A DNA stretch of 64,000 bases from Oscillospiraceae bacterium (GTDB taxonomy: Bacteria > Bacillota > Clostridia > Oscillospirales > Oscillospiraceae), in NCBI GenBank assembly GCA_017508045.1, contig JAFVZT010000027.1, positions 18,518 to 82,517 on the forward strand, in the 5' to 3' direction. The position numbers and the translations under genes are program-made. The notes beneath the pieces are model-generated. The model worked only from the letters and a program-made list of their open reading frames with translations, was not told where the DNA came from and ran no database searches. The stretch's first letter is position 1, and the number at the start of each line of letters is the position of its first letter. This document shows, one piece after another, positions 1 through 7,395 of the stretch.

Positions 1-1148
1 ATATCCGTAGCGTAATCAGGTCGAACCAACTCACCATTTTCACGAACATTCACGAAATGAATGGGGTATCCTATGCCGTGCGGATTTATGATACCGCTTT
101 CCAGCCTGTCAATGGCAAAACCACCACGGTGATTGGTTTTCTTAGAAAACGACTCATAAGTGCGGCCCTCCAAAAGCGGTTCATACTCCCGGGTATAGTG
201 ATAGTCAATGTAGTCCGAGCCAAGCACAGCAGCATTGCGTTCCTGCTCCTGTTTCTTCTTCAGAAGCAGCTGGTACAGGTTTTCGGATATTGGAATAATC
301 CGTTTGCTGTCGTATTTGGGATTTCTCGCTAAATACCGGCAGTGTTCCAACTCTGGGTGAGATTTCACCGTTTCTTCCTCAAAAGGGAAAAGCTTTTCAT
401 CACGCTCGGCAACTTTGATTTGCCGGGTCAGATAAATCAGCCGGTTATCAAAATCGATATCCTCGAAAGCAAGCCCCATGATTTCAGACCGGCGCATACC
501 GGTTTCTATTGCAATCATTAATACCAGATGCCCGGGTGTCCCCTCCGGATATCGCTGCAGGCACTTCTCTAAGACCGACGCATCAACTGCCGCACGACGC
601 TGGATGTTTTTGGGGCAGGTTGGCACTTGATGATAGAAATTGGGAGACTGATATGAAACCAGCGGGGATTTCTCGATGTATTGCTGCTCATAAGCATACT
701 GGAAGATTTGCTTCAAAAGACCACGCGTATTATCAATTGTACTTAACGCATCCGAAGTATGTAAATATCGGTTATCCAAGTAGTCCGCCAATTGTTTTTC
801 GTAGTTTTCGCTGAGGCTGGTCATTTTGATTGCTCCGAACACATCCAGAACCGGTGCGAGCAGCTTCTTATATGCCAATTTTGTGGATTCCGCAAGCCGG
901 TTGCTCATGTACGGCTTCCACACCTCCTCCACAAAGTCGGCAAATGTGATTTTGGCTGTATCGACATCCAGCGTTCTCCTATGCAGCCGAAGGGCGGCTT
1001 TACCGGCCGCCAGTGCCTCTGCCTCCGTAGCAAAACCATCCCGTTGTGCGGTTCTTCTGCGGAGGTTTTCATCGTAGTAGTGGTAGTAATATCCGTATGT
1101 TTTACGGAATCGGGTCTTTACTTCAACTTTCCGGGCACCTTTGGGCAT
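1..1148 (-). CDS. int: Tyrosine recombinase (integrase), C-terminus cut by window edge
   Basis: Site-specific recombinase that would integrate and excise the element occupying the first 10 kb. My reading of the minus strand from ATG at 1148 gives about 382 open codons running off the left edge. The N-terminus (about residues 1-50) resembles an arm-binding domain (FRKTYGYYYHYYDENLRRR), followed by a SAM-like core-binding region to about residue 170. The first catalytic Arg is R219 in ETGMRRSEIMGL, and a beta-hairpin region with YDSKRIIPISENL follows. The HxxR box and nucleophilic Tyr must lie outside the window. AGAGGAG sits about 9 nt before the ATG. The start overlaps the upstream regulator by 26 bp, so it is the last gene of the excision/integration operon. 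Seen: sequence motifs. Known: phage/ICE integrase family. Confidence 0.93.
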   Translation of the reverse strand, partial: MPKGARKVEVKTRFRKTYGYYYHYYDENLRRRTAQRDGFATEAEALAAGKAALRLHRRTLDVDTAKITFADFVEEVWKPYMSNRLAESTKLAYKKLLAPVLDVFGAIKMTSLSENYEKQLADYLDNRYLHTSDALSTIDNTRGLLKQIFQYAYEQQYIEKSPLVSYQSPNFYHQVPTCPKNIQRRAAVDASVLEKCLQRYPEGTPGHLVLMIAIETGMRRSEIMGLAFEDIDFDNRLIYLTRQIKVAERDEKLFPFEEETVKSHPELEHCRYLARNPKYDSKRIIPISENLYQLLLKKKQEQERNAAVLGSDYIDYHYTREYEPLLEGRTYESFSKKTNHRGGFAIDRLESGIINPHGIGYPIHFVNVRENGELVRPDYATD

Positions 1149-1608
1149 TGTGAATGCTCCTCTCTGTCTCAATATAGTTTGCCAGTTCATCCATAGAGAT
1201 ATCCAGCAGTCTCGACATTTCCACCAGCTCGGCATAGCGGAAGTCAATTTCAAACAACAAGCGGGTTGCCAGCATATGCTTAGAAAGCCCAAGCTGCTTG
1301 GCAAAAGCGGACTCGCTCTTGTACTTCTGCTTAATCAGCTTCCGGATGCCGATAGGCTCCTCTTTATGGACCAATGGCGTGCGAAAATAGAATCCGATTT
1401 CACCGGTTTCAATGTCCAGCAGTTCGCAGATTTTGAGAATTTCCTCCACCTTGAAGGGCGTGAGGCATCTGAATCGGTATGAAAGCTGGTGTTTGTTCAT
1501 CCCGATTTGAGTGGCAAAGGCACACTCCGTATTGTATTTGTCCGCGATTTTCTGACGCAGGGCAGAAAAGTCCCGCGGAGTAGGGTAACAGCATTTCGTA
1601 TTGGTCAT
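1123..1608 (-). CDS. Tandem-repeat HTH regulator of the element
   Basis: A 161-residue protein built from two copies of a helix-turn-helix-like unit. Copy one spans about residues 16-77 (LRQKIADKYNTECAFATQIGM) and copy two about 88-150 (IRKLIKQKYKSESAFAKQLGL). Each ends in a LLDI segment typical of phage-type XRE/DUF739-like domains. The start ATG overlaps the stop of the excisionase-like gene upstream (ATGA arrangement), and its 3' end overlaps the integrase start, so the genes are translationally coupled. A role in controlling integration or excision is inferred from position. The exact family was not identified. Confidence 0.75.
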   Translation of the reverse strand: MTNTKCCYPTPRDFSALRQKIADKYNTECAFATQIGMNKHQLSYRFRCLTPFKVEEILKICELLDIETGEIGFYFRTPLVHKEEPIGIRKLIKQKYKSESAFAKQLGLSKHMLATRLLFEIDFRYAELVEMSRLLDISMDELANYIETERSIHNAQRCPES

Positions 1609-1892
1609 AGTTCAGGCCTCTCCTTCCAATAAATCGTCGTTTCGCTTTTGATAATGTACTGGGCCAGGGCATCGTGCCGGATGCGCGTTTGTCCCACATT
1701 GATATGGGGTAGTTCTCCGGTTCGCACAAGTTCGTACACAACATCCCGGCTGACGTGCAGAATTTTCGCTGCTTCTGCAACAGTGTAGGTTTTGAATGCG
1801 GGGTCAATATCCGCATCGCGCATCGGCAGACGAGCCGCCAATTTCTGTGCATATTCTGCCAAATCCTTTGGCAGGCAAACAGTCACTTTCAT
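1605..1892 (-). CDS. Excisionase-family HTH protein (copy 1)
   Basis: A 95-residue protein. Its C-terminal half is a MerR-like/HTH_17 excisionase domain: FKTYTVAEAAKILHVSRD, then VYELVRTGELPHINVG and TRIRHDALAQYI. The N-terminal 30 residues (MKVTVCLPKDLAEYAQKLA) are different from the classical domain and could mediate pairing. Excisionases bend attachment-site DNA and bias integrases toward excision. It overlaps both neighbours by 4 bp (ATGA), placing it between a paralogue and the tandem-HTH regulator. Some such proteins act only as transcription regulators, so the Xis role is inferred. Confidence 0.8.
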   Translation of the reverse strand: MKVTVCLPKDLAEYAQKLAARLPMRDADIDPAFKTYTVAEAAKILHVSRDVVYELVRTGELPHINVGQTRIRHDALAQYIIKSETTIYWKERPEL

Positions 1893-2158
1893 TGATTCAT
1901 TCCTCCATTGGTATTGTTGCTTTCGTGCTGCATCAAAAAGGCAAGCAGCACATCATGGCGTATACGGGTAACACCAATCTTGATACTGGGCAATTCACCT
2001 GATTTAATCAGGGCGTATACCCGGTCGGTGTTTGTATGCAGAATTTTCGCTACCTCTGCTACGGTATAGCTTTTAAATTCCACAGCCATAACAGGTTCTT
2101 GAGGACGCATGGCATAAAGCAAATCCTCCGCATATTTTTGCATTTTCTTATCTAACAT
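1889..2158 (-). CDS. Excisionase-family HTH protein (copy 2)
   Basis: An 89-residue paralogue of the next gene. It shares the pattern FKSYTVAEVAKILHTNTDR, VYALIKSGELPSIKIG and TRIRHDVLLAFL, so the pair arose by tandem duplication and then diverged in its first 30 residues. A strong ribosome site (AAGGAGAG) lies just before the ATG at 2158. It is the first full gene after the structured leader at 2160-2455 and is therefore the direct target of the proposed attenuator. Function as excisionase or DNA-bending partner is inferred from the HTH_17 domain and its operon with the integrase. Confidence 0.8.
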   Translation of the reverse strand: MLDKKMQKYAEDLLYAMRPQEPVMAVEFKSYTVAEVAKILHTNTDRVYALIKSGELPSIKIGVTRIRHDVLLAFLMQHESNNTNGGMNQ

Positions 2159-2290
2159 AGAAAATCTCTCCTTGTATTTAATATTCCGGTATATGACCCC
2201 AGATAAGGTTCCGTCGCTCTTCAGCCGGTGACGGTCGCTGTTGGAGTATTCTATCTCATGTACCCCTCATACCGGGGGCTTTGCCGCAAA

Positions 2291-2336
2291 TAAAAAAGGC
2301 AAGCCATTCGTCGTTAAGTGACGAAAAAGCTTGCCT
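2291..2336 (-). terminator. Second intrinsic terminator in the excision-operon leader
   Basis: On the minus strand AGGCAAGC pairs with GCTTGCCT and an inner TTCGTC pairs with GACGAA around a 7-nt loop, followed directly by a run of six T. It lies between the promoter at 2461-2490 and the first excisionase gene. It therefore acts on the excision operon itself as an attenuator or backup terminator, not as an end-of-gene terminator. Confidence 0.8.
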
Positions 2337-2343
2337 AAAAAGC

Positions 2344-2406
2344 AAAAAAGGTAAGACTACCCCCGTGCACTTAACTAAGACTAAGTTACGTACACGGCGT
2401 ATCTTA
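2344..2406 (-). terminator. Conditional terminator hairpin (attenuator) downstream of leader ORF
   Basis: Minus strand: TAAGA-TAC-CCGTG pairs across the loop with CACGG-GTA-TCTTA, enclosing ACTTA/TAAGT pairs, and is followed by a T6 run. The 5' arm (2393-2406) can alternatively pair with 2414-2421, which is ACGGCTTA on this strand and spans the last codons and stop of the leader ORF. The two pairings are mutually exclusive, the hallmark of an attenuator. Confidence 0.7.
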
Positions 2407-2412
2407 CGATTA

Positions 2413-2436
2413 CTAAGCCGTTAATTCCATTGCCAT
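2413..2436 (-). CDS. Putative leader peptide MAMELTA
   Basis: A seven-codon ORF begins about 18 nt after the predicted transcription start and ends in TAG just before the conditional terminator. Its last two sense codons and stop (ACG GCT TAG) are the bases that can pair with the terminator's 5' arm. Translation of this ORF would thus decide which hairpin forms. The ribosome site is weak (CGGGA). Whether the peptide is translated is inferred. Confidence 0.5.
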   Translation of the reverse strand: MAMELTA

Positions 2437-2460
2437 AGTCCCGATGACAATCGCAATAAT

Positions 2461-2490
2461 ATTTTATCACGACAGCCCCCGTGAGGTCAA
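2461..2490 (-). promoter_or_regulatory. Sigma-A promoter of the excision/integration operon
   Basis: On the minus strand TTGACC (2485-2490) and TAAAAT (2461-2466) are separated by 18 bp. Transcription would start near 2454 and give a leader of about 295 nt containing the small ORF and the two terminator hairpins before the first excisionase gene. Confidence 0.65.
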
Positions 2491-2555
2491 TAGTAATAAT
2501 ATAAACTATTTGTTAACAAAAGTGCCGTGTGAAATCCATCACACGGCGCTGCTTT

Positions 2556-2828
2556 TTATTTATCTATGGGGTCTGTGCTGATTTCCTCCCGGTTAAGGAG
2601 GGCATCATAGCCGACCTTTAGCACATCGGCAAGATACACAAGCTCTATGTCGGTCACAAACCGCTTGCCTGCCTCGATGCGCTGGATAGCGTTCTTATCC
2701 ACATCCAGCCCGTGGAGCTGGAGATGTCCGGCAAGCTGGTTTTGGGAAAGGCCGGCGGCTTTCCGAAATGCAGCAATGTTCTTACCGCAGATATTGTTAG
2801 CGCCACTCCTGGTCTTATTAATAAACAC
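2556..2828 (-). CDS. XRE-family repressor
   Basis: A small cytoplasmic DNA-binding protein with an XRE/Cro helix-turn-helix: KNIAAFRKAAGLSQNQLAGHL, then DKNAIQRIEAGKRFVTDIELVYLADVL. I chose GTG at 2828 (90 residues) because AAGGTGG lies 8 nt upstream. An ATG at 2876 would add 16 residues but has no ribosome site and sits only about 11 nt after the likely -10 (2894-2899). It faces the zinc-ribbon gene divergently. Two matching inverted repeats (2867-2885 and 2920-2938) lie between them, the expected operators for this repressor. Repressor identity is well supported; the target assignment is inferred. Confidence 0.82.
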   Translation of the reverse strand: MFINKTRSGANNICGKNIAAFRKAAGLSQNQLAGHLQLHGLDVDKNAIQRIEAGKRFVTDIELVYLADVLKVGYDALLNREEISTDPIDK

Positions 2829-2866
2829 TGCTTCCGCCACCTTTCGGCATAAATATTTCAGATTTA

Positions 2867-2885
2867 TGACATTCACTACTTGTCA
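2867..2885. promoter_or_regulatory. Operator 1, TGACA-N9-TGTCA
   Basis: Inverted repeat TGACATTCACTACTTGTCA. It overlaps the -35 of the rightward promoter and the predicted start region of the repressor transcript. It matches operator 2 in half-sites, 9-bp spacing and a TCACTA core. Confidence 0.65.
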
Positions 2886-2908
2886 TTTCGAATATTGTAT
2901 GCTAAAAT
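2880..2908 (+). promoter_or_regulatory. Sigma-A promoter of the zinc-ribbon/surface-protein pair
   Basis: TTGTCA (2880-2885), 17-bp spacer, extended -10 TGCTAAAAT (2903-2908 is TAAAAT). The two operators flank it, overlapping the -35 and the initial transcribed region, so bound repressor would block it. A TACAAT on the opposite strand (2894-2899) could serve the repressor gene. Confidence 0.65.
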
Positions 2909-2919
2909 GGTGCAGAGAA

Positions 2920-2938
2920 TGACACTCACTAAATGTCA
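2920..2938. promoter_or_regulatory. Operator 2, TGACA-N9-TGTCA
   Basis: Inverted repeat TGACACTCACTAAATGTCA, 53 bp from operator 1 start to start (about five helical turns). It lies just downstream of the predicted rightward transcription start. Confidence 0.65.
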
Positions 2939-2974
2939 GACGGAAATATAAATATAGAAAGGGGCTTTTAATTT

Positions 2975-3601
2975 ATGCCTTATTGTCAAAACTGTGGCAC
3001 AGAAGTGGCCGGAAACTTCTGCCCGAACTGTGGCGCTCAAACGGGCTCTGTACCCCAAGCAGCTCCGCAACTTATCATTCACAAGGATGTGGATGTAAAA
3101 CCCAGATATAATACCATTTCACTGGCGATTGCTGGATGGATGGGCTTTGCGTGCTTGATTATGACGCTGGTCTTCTTTATCTACGGCGTCTTAATCGTTG
3201 AGGGAACCTTTGGCGACAAGATGGGCTTTCTGGTCGCTACACTTGTTTGTGCGGGTCTGACCTATCTATGTTATTTGCCTGGTATTAGTACCATCCGCAA
3301 GCGTTCCCCTGAGGGAGAGGTGATGTCCACATTCTGGAGCTTCTTCGGAAAGTCTTTCCTTTTCTTTTTTGCATGGGGCGTTACCATTGCTGGTTGTGTC
3401 TATATTATTGGTATCTTTTTCAAGGTTTGGCGTTTTGGTCTGTGGGCTTCTCGTCCTAATGATGACCAGTACACTGCTTTTGTGGACGGTAAAAAGATTC
3501 CCGTTACAAGATATTATGATGACTTGCCTGACTACGGAGCAAGAGGTGACTGGGTTTATCGGGACGAAAATGGTGAGTTCTACCGCCCGCCTGTCAAATA
3601 A
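2975..3601 (+). CDS. Zinc-ribbon integral membrane protein
   Basis: A 208-residue protein starting with a zinc-ribbon (YCQNCGTEV then FCPNCGAQ, residues 3-22). Three hydrophobic helices follow at about 50-75, 84-105 and 125-150, and the C-terminal tail is polar and Tyr/Asp-rich. AAAGGGG precedes the ATG. It is the first gene downstream of the operator-flanked promoter and 17 bp upstream of the surface-protein gene, so the two are probably co-transcribed. Such proteins are common in gut Clostridia without assigned function. A link to surface display or signalling is only a guess. Confidence 0.8.
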   Translation: MPYCQNCGTEVAGNFCPNCGAQTGSVPQAAPQLIIHKDVDVKPRYNTISLAIAGWMGFACLIMTLVFFIYGVLIVEGTFGDKMGFLVATLVCAGLTYLCYLPGISTIRKRSPEGEVMSTFWSFFGKSFLFFFAWGVTIAGCVYIIGIFFKVWRFGLWASRPNDDQYTAFVDGKKIPVTRYYDDLPDYGARGDWVYRDENGEFYRPPVK

Positions 3602-3618
3602 CAAGGAGGAACAACCGT

Positions 3619-5349
3619 ATGAAAAGACTTATGAGCACCCTGTTAGCTGTTGTGGTGATTATGGCACTTGCTGTGCCTGCTATGGCTACCGGGGAGACAG
3701 AATCAACAGAACCACAGCTTTACGCAGATGCCTACGACATGACCTACTATGTTGGTGGGTATGGAGCTATGCCTAATCGTTATCAATGTCAAGTCAGATA
3801 TCCGGAAGAAGGTTATGCTGAGTGGTTCGACATTTCCTATGGCGACCCTATTGTGGCAGAGTGGCCTGCAAAAGCCGGTACATACACCGTGACCTTTGAA
3901 AAGACGACCAAAATTGAGGGCGCAGGCGACACGGAATATACCTTTAATCTGTCTATGAACATTACCGTTTTGGAACTGCCTGAGTTGTCCGGCAAGTGCG
4001 GCGATAACATGACATGGAGCTTTGATACCACAAGCGATACCCTTACCGTTTCAGGCACTGGCGATATGTACGCTGTCGCAGCAAGTCGTGATGATTTCTA
4101 TAATGAGCAATATACTTACGAACCCGGTTGGTGGTATCTTCCTGTTAAGCATATTATTGTTGAGGAAGGCATAGAAAACCTCTCAAATTTTGCATTTGCT
4201 CAGGTGAATGGCTACTACAAAATTCACGAGACAATCAAACTGCCTACCACGTTGAAGGCTATCCCTGAGTATGGATTCCTGTTTTCTACCGCAATGACCT
4301 CTCTGGTCATTCCCGAGGGTATTACTTCATTGACCGGTTGGCCTTTTGGCTCTCCCGGCAATAGCTTTATTGCTTTGACTGACCTATATCTGCCCTCCAC
4401 ACTGACGGAGATGGACTATTTAACGCTTCTCATATCTGGCCTTGATAACAGACACGCAACGCAGACATTGAAAGCCATTCACTTTGCAGGAACTGAGGAA
4501 GAGTGGAAAGCAATTGCTCGTGTAGATACCGAAAGCCTTAAGGAACTGTATGGCGATGATTACGCCAGCTTCTACGAAAACTGGTGTGTACCTGCCAAGG
4601 ATATGGTCGAAAAGCTTGTTGTCTTTGAACCCAAGGAAGGTGTGAAGGAAGAAGTCACCATTGAGAACGGCACTGCTACTGTCCCCGACAGCTCCGTGGA
4701 AATCACCGAGGGTGAGGATGTGGTCATTGATGTGACCGACACCGAGGAAAAAGTCAGCAGCGTAGTCATCGGCTCCGAGACTGTGGACAAGATTACCAAT
4801 GCCGAGACCGCCGTGGAAATCAAGCTGCCCGATGCCACCGTCAGCTTTGATAAGACCGCCGTTGGCTCCATCGGCACACAGGCCGGTGAGGCTGCCGTTA
4901 CCATCGTTGCCAAAGAGGTCGAGGATACCACTCTGACCACCGAGCAGAAAGCCGCTCTGGAAGAAAAGGAAGTCCATACCATTCTGAATCTGGAAGCCTT
5001 TGCCGGTGAGACCAAAATCACCGAGTTTGGCGGCGGCAAAGTCACGATTTCCGTGCCTTTCGCGCTGCCCGAGGGCAAGGCCGGTACTGACTACTATGTA
5101 GCGTATGTAGCAGACGACGGCACCATCACCGCTATGCCCACCACCTATGCCGATGGCGTTTTGAGCTTTGAGACTACCCACTTCTCCAGCTATGTGGTTC
5201 TGGAGAATAAGACCACCACACCGGAACCCACGCCTGACCCCAGCAACCCCCAGACAGGCGATAATAGCCACCTGATGCTGTTTGTTGCAATGATGGTCGT
5301 TAGTGCCGCATGCTTGACCGTCTGCCTCACCAAGCGTCGTGCTTTCTAA
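3619..5349 (+). CDS. Secreted, sortase-anchored surface protein with BspA-like leucine-rich region
   Basis: 576 residues. An N-terminal signal peptide (MKRLMSTLLAVVVIMALAVPAMA) is predicted to be cleaved near ATG. About residues 140-330 look like a BspA/LRR_5-type region (SDTLTVSGTGDMYAV; LPTTLKAIPEYGFLFS; LVIPEGITSLTG). A charged, Val/Glu/Thr-rich beta domain spans about 345-530. The C-terminus carries the sorting signal NPQTGD, a hydrophobic helix and a basic tail KRRAF, so the protein should be covalently fixed to the cell wall by a sortase using an NPQTG variant. It ends shortly before a terminator hairpin. It is cargo of the mobile element, and adhesion or host interaction is the likely but unproven role. 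Confidence 0.85.
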   Translation: MKRLMSTLLAVVVIMALAVPAMATGETESTEPQLYADAYDMTYYVGGYGAMPNRYQCQVRYPEEGYAEWFDISYGDPIVAEWPAKAGTYTVTFEKTTKIEGAGDTEYTFNLSMNITVLELPELSGKCGDNMTWSFDTTSDTLTVSGTGDMYAVAASRDDFYNEQYTYEPGWWYLPVKHIIVEEGIENLSNFAFAQVNGYYKIHETIKLPTTLKAIPEYGFLFSTAMTSLVIPEGITSLTGWPFGSPGNSFIALTDLYLPSTLTEMDYLTLLISGLDNRHATQTLKAIHFAGTEEEWKAIARVDTESLKELYGDDYASFYENWCVPAKDMVEKLVVFEPKEGVKEEVTIENGTATVPDSSVEITEGEDVVIDVTDTEEKVSSVVIGSETVDKITNAETAVEIKLPDATVSFDKTAVGSIGTQAGEAAVTIVAKEVEDTTLTTEQKAALEEKEVHTILNLEAFAGETKITEFGGGKVTISVPFALPEGKAGTDYYVAYVADDGTITAMPTTYADGVLSFETTHFSSYVVLENKTTTPEPTPDPSNPQTGDNSHLMLFVAMMVVSAACLTVCLTKRRAF

Positions 5350-5368
5350 GCGATAATCTAATAAAATC

Positions 5369-5406
5369 GTGAGCGAGTTGCGCTAATGCGTGACCCGCTC
5401 ACTTTT
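5369..5406 (+). terminator. Terminator after surface-protein gene
   Basis: GTGAGCG pairs with CGCTCAC with further internal pairs, followed by TTTT. It lies 20 bp after the stop codon. Confidence 0.65.
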
Positions 5407-5664
5407 CTATATGGGATTCCAAACATCAGATATGTGATATAAATGGAAATATATACACCGGTGGTCGTTACTGCGGTATCCCGCCAAATGCTGACGGCAA
5501 GCACAATGGTGGGTTACAAAATATAGTAAGTTATCTTCGATATATTAATCAGGGGTCCGAGGCCGCCGCGCCCGTATATACTCAATAGAGGTATCCAAAA
5601 TTATATATAAATGAAGTCCTCTCTGTCATTGTAATGGAAAGACAATAACAAGGAGGCTTAATTT
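5407..5664. other. Non-coding region upstream of the primase gene; candidate replication origin
   Basis: About 260 bp without a credible ORF. AT-rich blocks (TATGTGATATAAATGG, ATTATATATAAATG, CGATATATTAATC) alternate with a GC-rich island (GGGGTCCGAGGCCGCCGCGCCC, 22 bases read in two parts around 5551-5573). This pattern next to a replication gene is typical of an origin or regulatory site, but I see no clear iteron array. The end of the block holds AAGGAGG, the ribosome site for the next gene. Confidence 0.3.
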
Positions 5665-7395
5665 ATGTCTTATTATGCTGACTATTTAGCAGCAAAATGC
5701 GAGGAAGGTTGGGGCCAGGAAACCGACTGGATGGACTTCTATTGCAGCATCTTCGATGGCGGTCTTCCATACGGGAGCAAGAAATTTGCCAAGGACACCT
5801 ATCTGGCAATCCTGCTCACCGTGGGCCCCAAGAAAAACGAAATCCGGAAGCGGTTGGTGGATGAGGATTTATTTCCCCTGCAATCGGTGATTGCCAACCC
5901 CAGGGAAGGAACCACCAGCTTTATCAGTCCCATTACCTATGCAGGTAATTCCAAGAGCATCAAAAACGCCCGGTTCATGTTTGCTATGTGCATCGAGGTA
6001 GACGACCTGTTGGAGGAAACTGCTGAGGATGGAACAATCCGATTCACTGGGCTGGAACACTTGATTGGAGAATGGGAGCGAGGGGTAATTCCAAAGCCAA
6101 CCTATATCGTATCCTCCGGTAACGGTATCCATCTATACTATCAGTTCGTGGAAAAGCTCCCCATGTATACTCCGAACGAGCGTAAATTCATGAATATGCG
6201 CCGTGAATTGAGTCCTATGCTTTGGAATGCCGGATTGTCCACAAGCAAGGTACAGATTCAATCCACGGTACAGGGCTATCGGGTAGTTGGCTCTATCACT
6301 AAAAGCGGAAAAATCTGCCGGGCTTTTAAGGTTGGAGAACGGGTTACTCTGGAATACTTAAACGGATTTCTTTCTGAGGAAAACCGGGCGACTGACCTCC
6401 AATGGGGTCCAAAGCATTGCAGCCGGGATTATGCCCAAAAGCATTATCCAGAATGGTGGGCTTCACAGCAAGAGAAGAAGAAAAAGCGGAAAGAGGAAGG
6501 ACCGCCCCACTACATTGTCAGCCGCGCCGTGTATGACAATTGGAAGAATCGCATCGAAGCGGAAGTAGAGGTTGGGCATCGAGCCGGGTGTATGATGACG
6601 CTGGCAATCTATGCCTTAAAATGTGGCATCACCGAAGACGAGTTAATCCGGGATATTGAGTATTTTTCAGAATACTTTGATTCCCTGACCATAGACGAAA
6701 ATAATCATTTTACTCTTGAGGAAGGAATGGCTGCTCTCAAATATTACCGCAATCCCGAGTATTACACTTACCCCAACACCAGTATTTCTTACCGTTCCGG
6801 CATAGAGATTGTTCCCACCGAGAGGAATTTCCGTTCAAGGGAGGACCATCTTAAAATGTGTCGGGAGCGTGCTGCAGCTAAGACTTCCAAAAGGGACGCG
6901 GTCCGGGAATGGCGACTGGCTAACCCTGAGGGAAGAAAGTCTGATTGCGTGCGCGCAACAAGCATTTCCAAGCGCACCGTGGATAAGTGGTGGGACATTT
7001 GTCTCGACAAGCGCAAGAAGGCACCTAAGCGTAAGCTGGTCAAAACCAAATGGTGCGACTGCTGTGGGAAGGAACAGCCCTTTGAACGCGGCACCGGAGT
7101 TCACTTTAACTCCTATAATCAGCACGCATACGAAGATGTAATTTTCAAGTGTGCGGTCTGCGGTCAGGTAGTAGGTAAATACGGAAAGAAGCACTACCGA
7201 ACCTTTGATTCAGACCTTGAGTATCTGCGTTGGTACGAACTGCAGTACAAGCAAGGCTTTGGCTTAGATGGTCGCCTTCGGGAGGATTACAAACACGAAC
7301 ACCAAGAGGATGTGTGGTCGGTAGTGGATAACGGATATATTCCGCCCGATGTGGTTGAAGCATTGATTAAGAAGTACGGAGGACAGCAACAATGA
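5665..7395 (+). CDS. Primase-like replication protein of the mobile element
   Basis: 576 residues. Residues 70-230 carry features of an archaeo-eukaryotic-type primase: an acidic pair in CIEVDDLLEE (111-114, candidate metal ligands) and SSGNGIHLYYQF (150-161), the basic/His motif that binds the nucleotide. A basic linker (KKKKRKEE) leads to a helical region at about 270-360, an HTH-like ATSISKRTVDKWW at about 430-445, and a C-terminal zinc finger (WCDCCGK ... CAVCG, about 465-500). It likely primes or initiates autonomous replication of the excised circle. AAGGAGG lies 8 nt before the ATG, and the stop overlaps the next gene by 4 bp. The catalytic assignment is by motif only. Confidence 0.72.
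   Translation: MSYYADYLAAKCEEGWGQETDWMDFYCSIFDGGLPYGSKKFAKDTYLAILLTVGPKKNEIRKRLVDEDLFPLQSVIANPREGTTSFISPITYAGNSKSIKNARFMFAMCIEVDDLLEETAEDGTIRFTGLEHLIGEWERGVIPKPTYIVSSGNGIHLYYQFVEKLPMYTPNERKFMNMRRELSPMLWNAGLSTSKVQIQSTVQGYRVVGSITKSGKICRAFKVGERVTLEYLNGFLSEENRATDLQWGPKHCSRDYAQKHYPEWWASQQEKKKKRKEEGPPHYIVSRAVYDNWKNRIEAEVEVGHRAGCMMTLAIYALKCGITEDELIRDIEYFSEYFDSLTIDENNHFTLEEGMAALKYYRNPEYYTYPNTSISYRSGIEIVPTERNFRSREDHLKMCRERAAAKTSKRDAVREWRLANPEGRKSDCVRATSISKRTVDKWWDICLDKRKKAPKRKLVKTKWCDCCGKEQPFERGTGVHFNSYNQHAYEDVIFKCAVCGQVVGKYGKKHYRTFDSDLEYLRWYELQYKQGFGLDGRLREDYKHEHQEDVWSVVDNGYIPPDVVEALIKKYGGQQQ

Noticed and set aside
1409-1852. Minus-strand ORF of 147 codons overlapping the excisionase genes
   Set aside because: It is out of frame with three coupled HTH genes that fit better and have ribosome sites.
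4420-5271. Minus-strand ORF of 283 codons opposite the surface-protein gene
   Set aside because: It lies antisense to a gene with signal peptide, sorting signal and good ribosome site; its composition (Gly/Phe/Asp/Ile rich) is a reading shadow of Glu/Val/Thr-rich codons.
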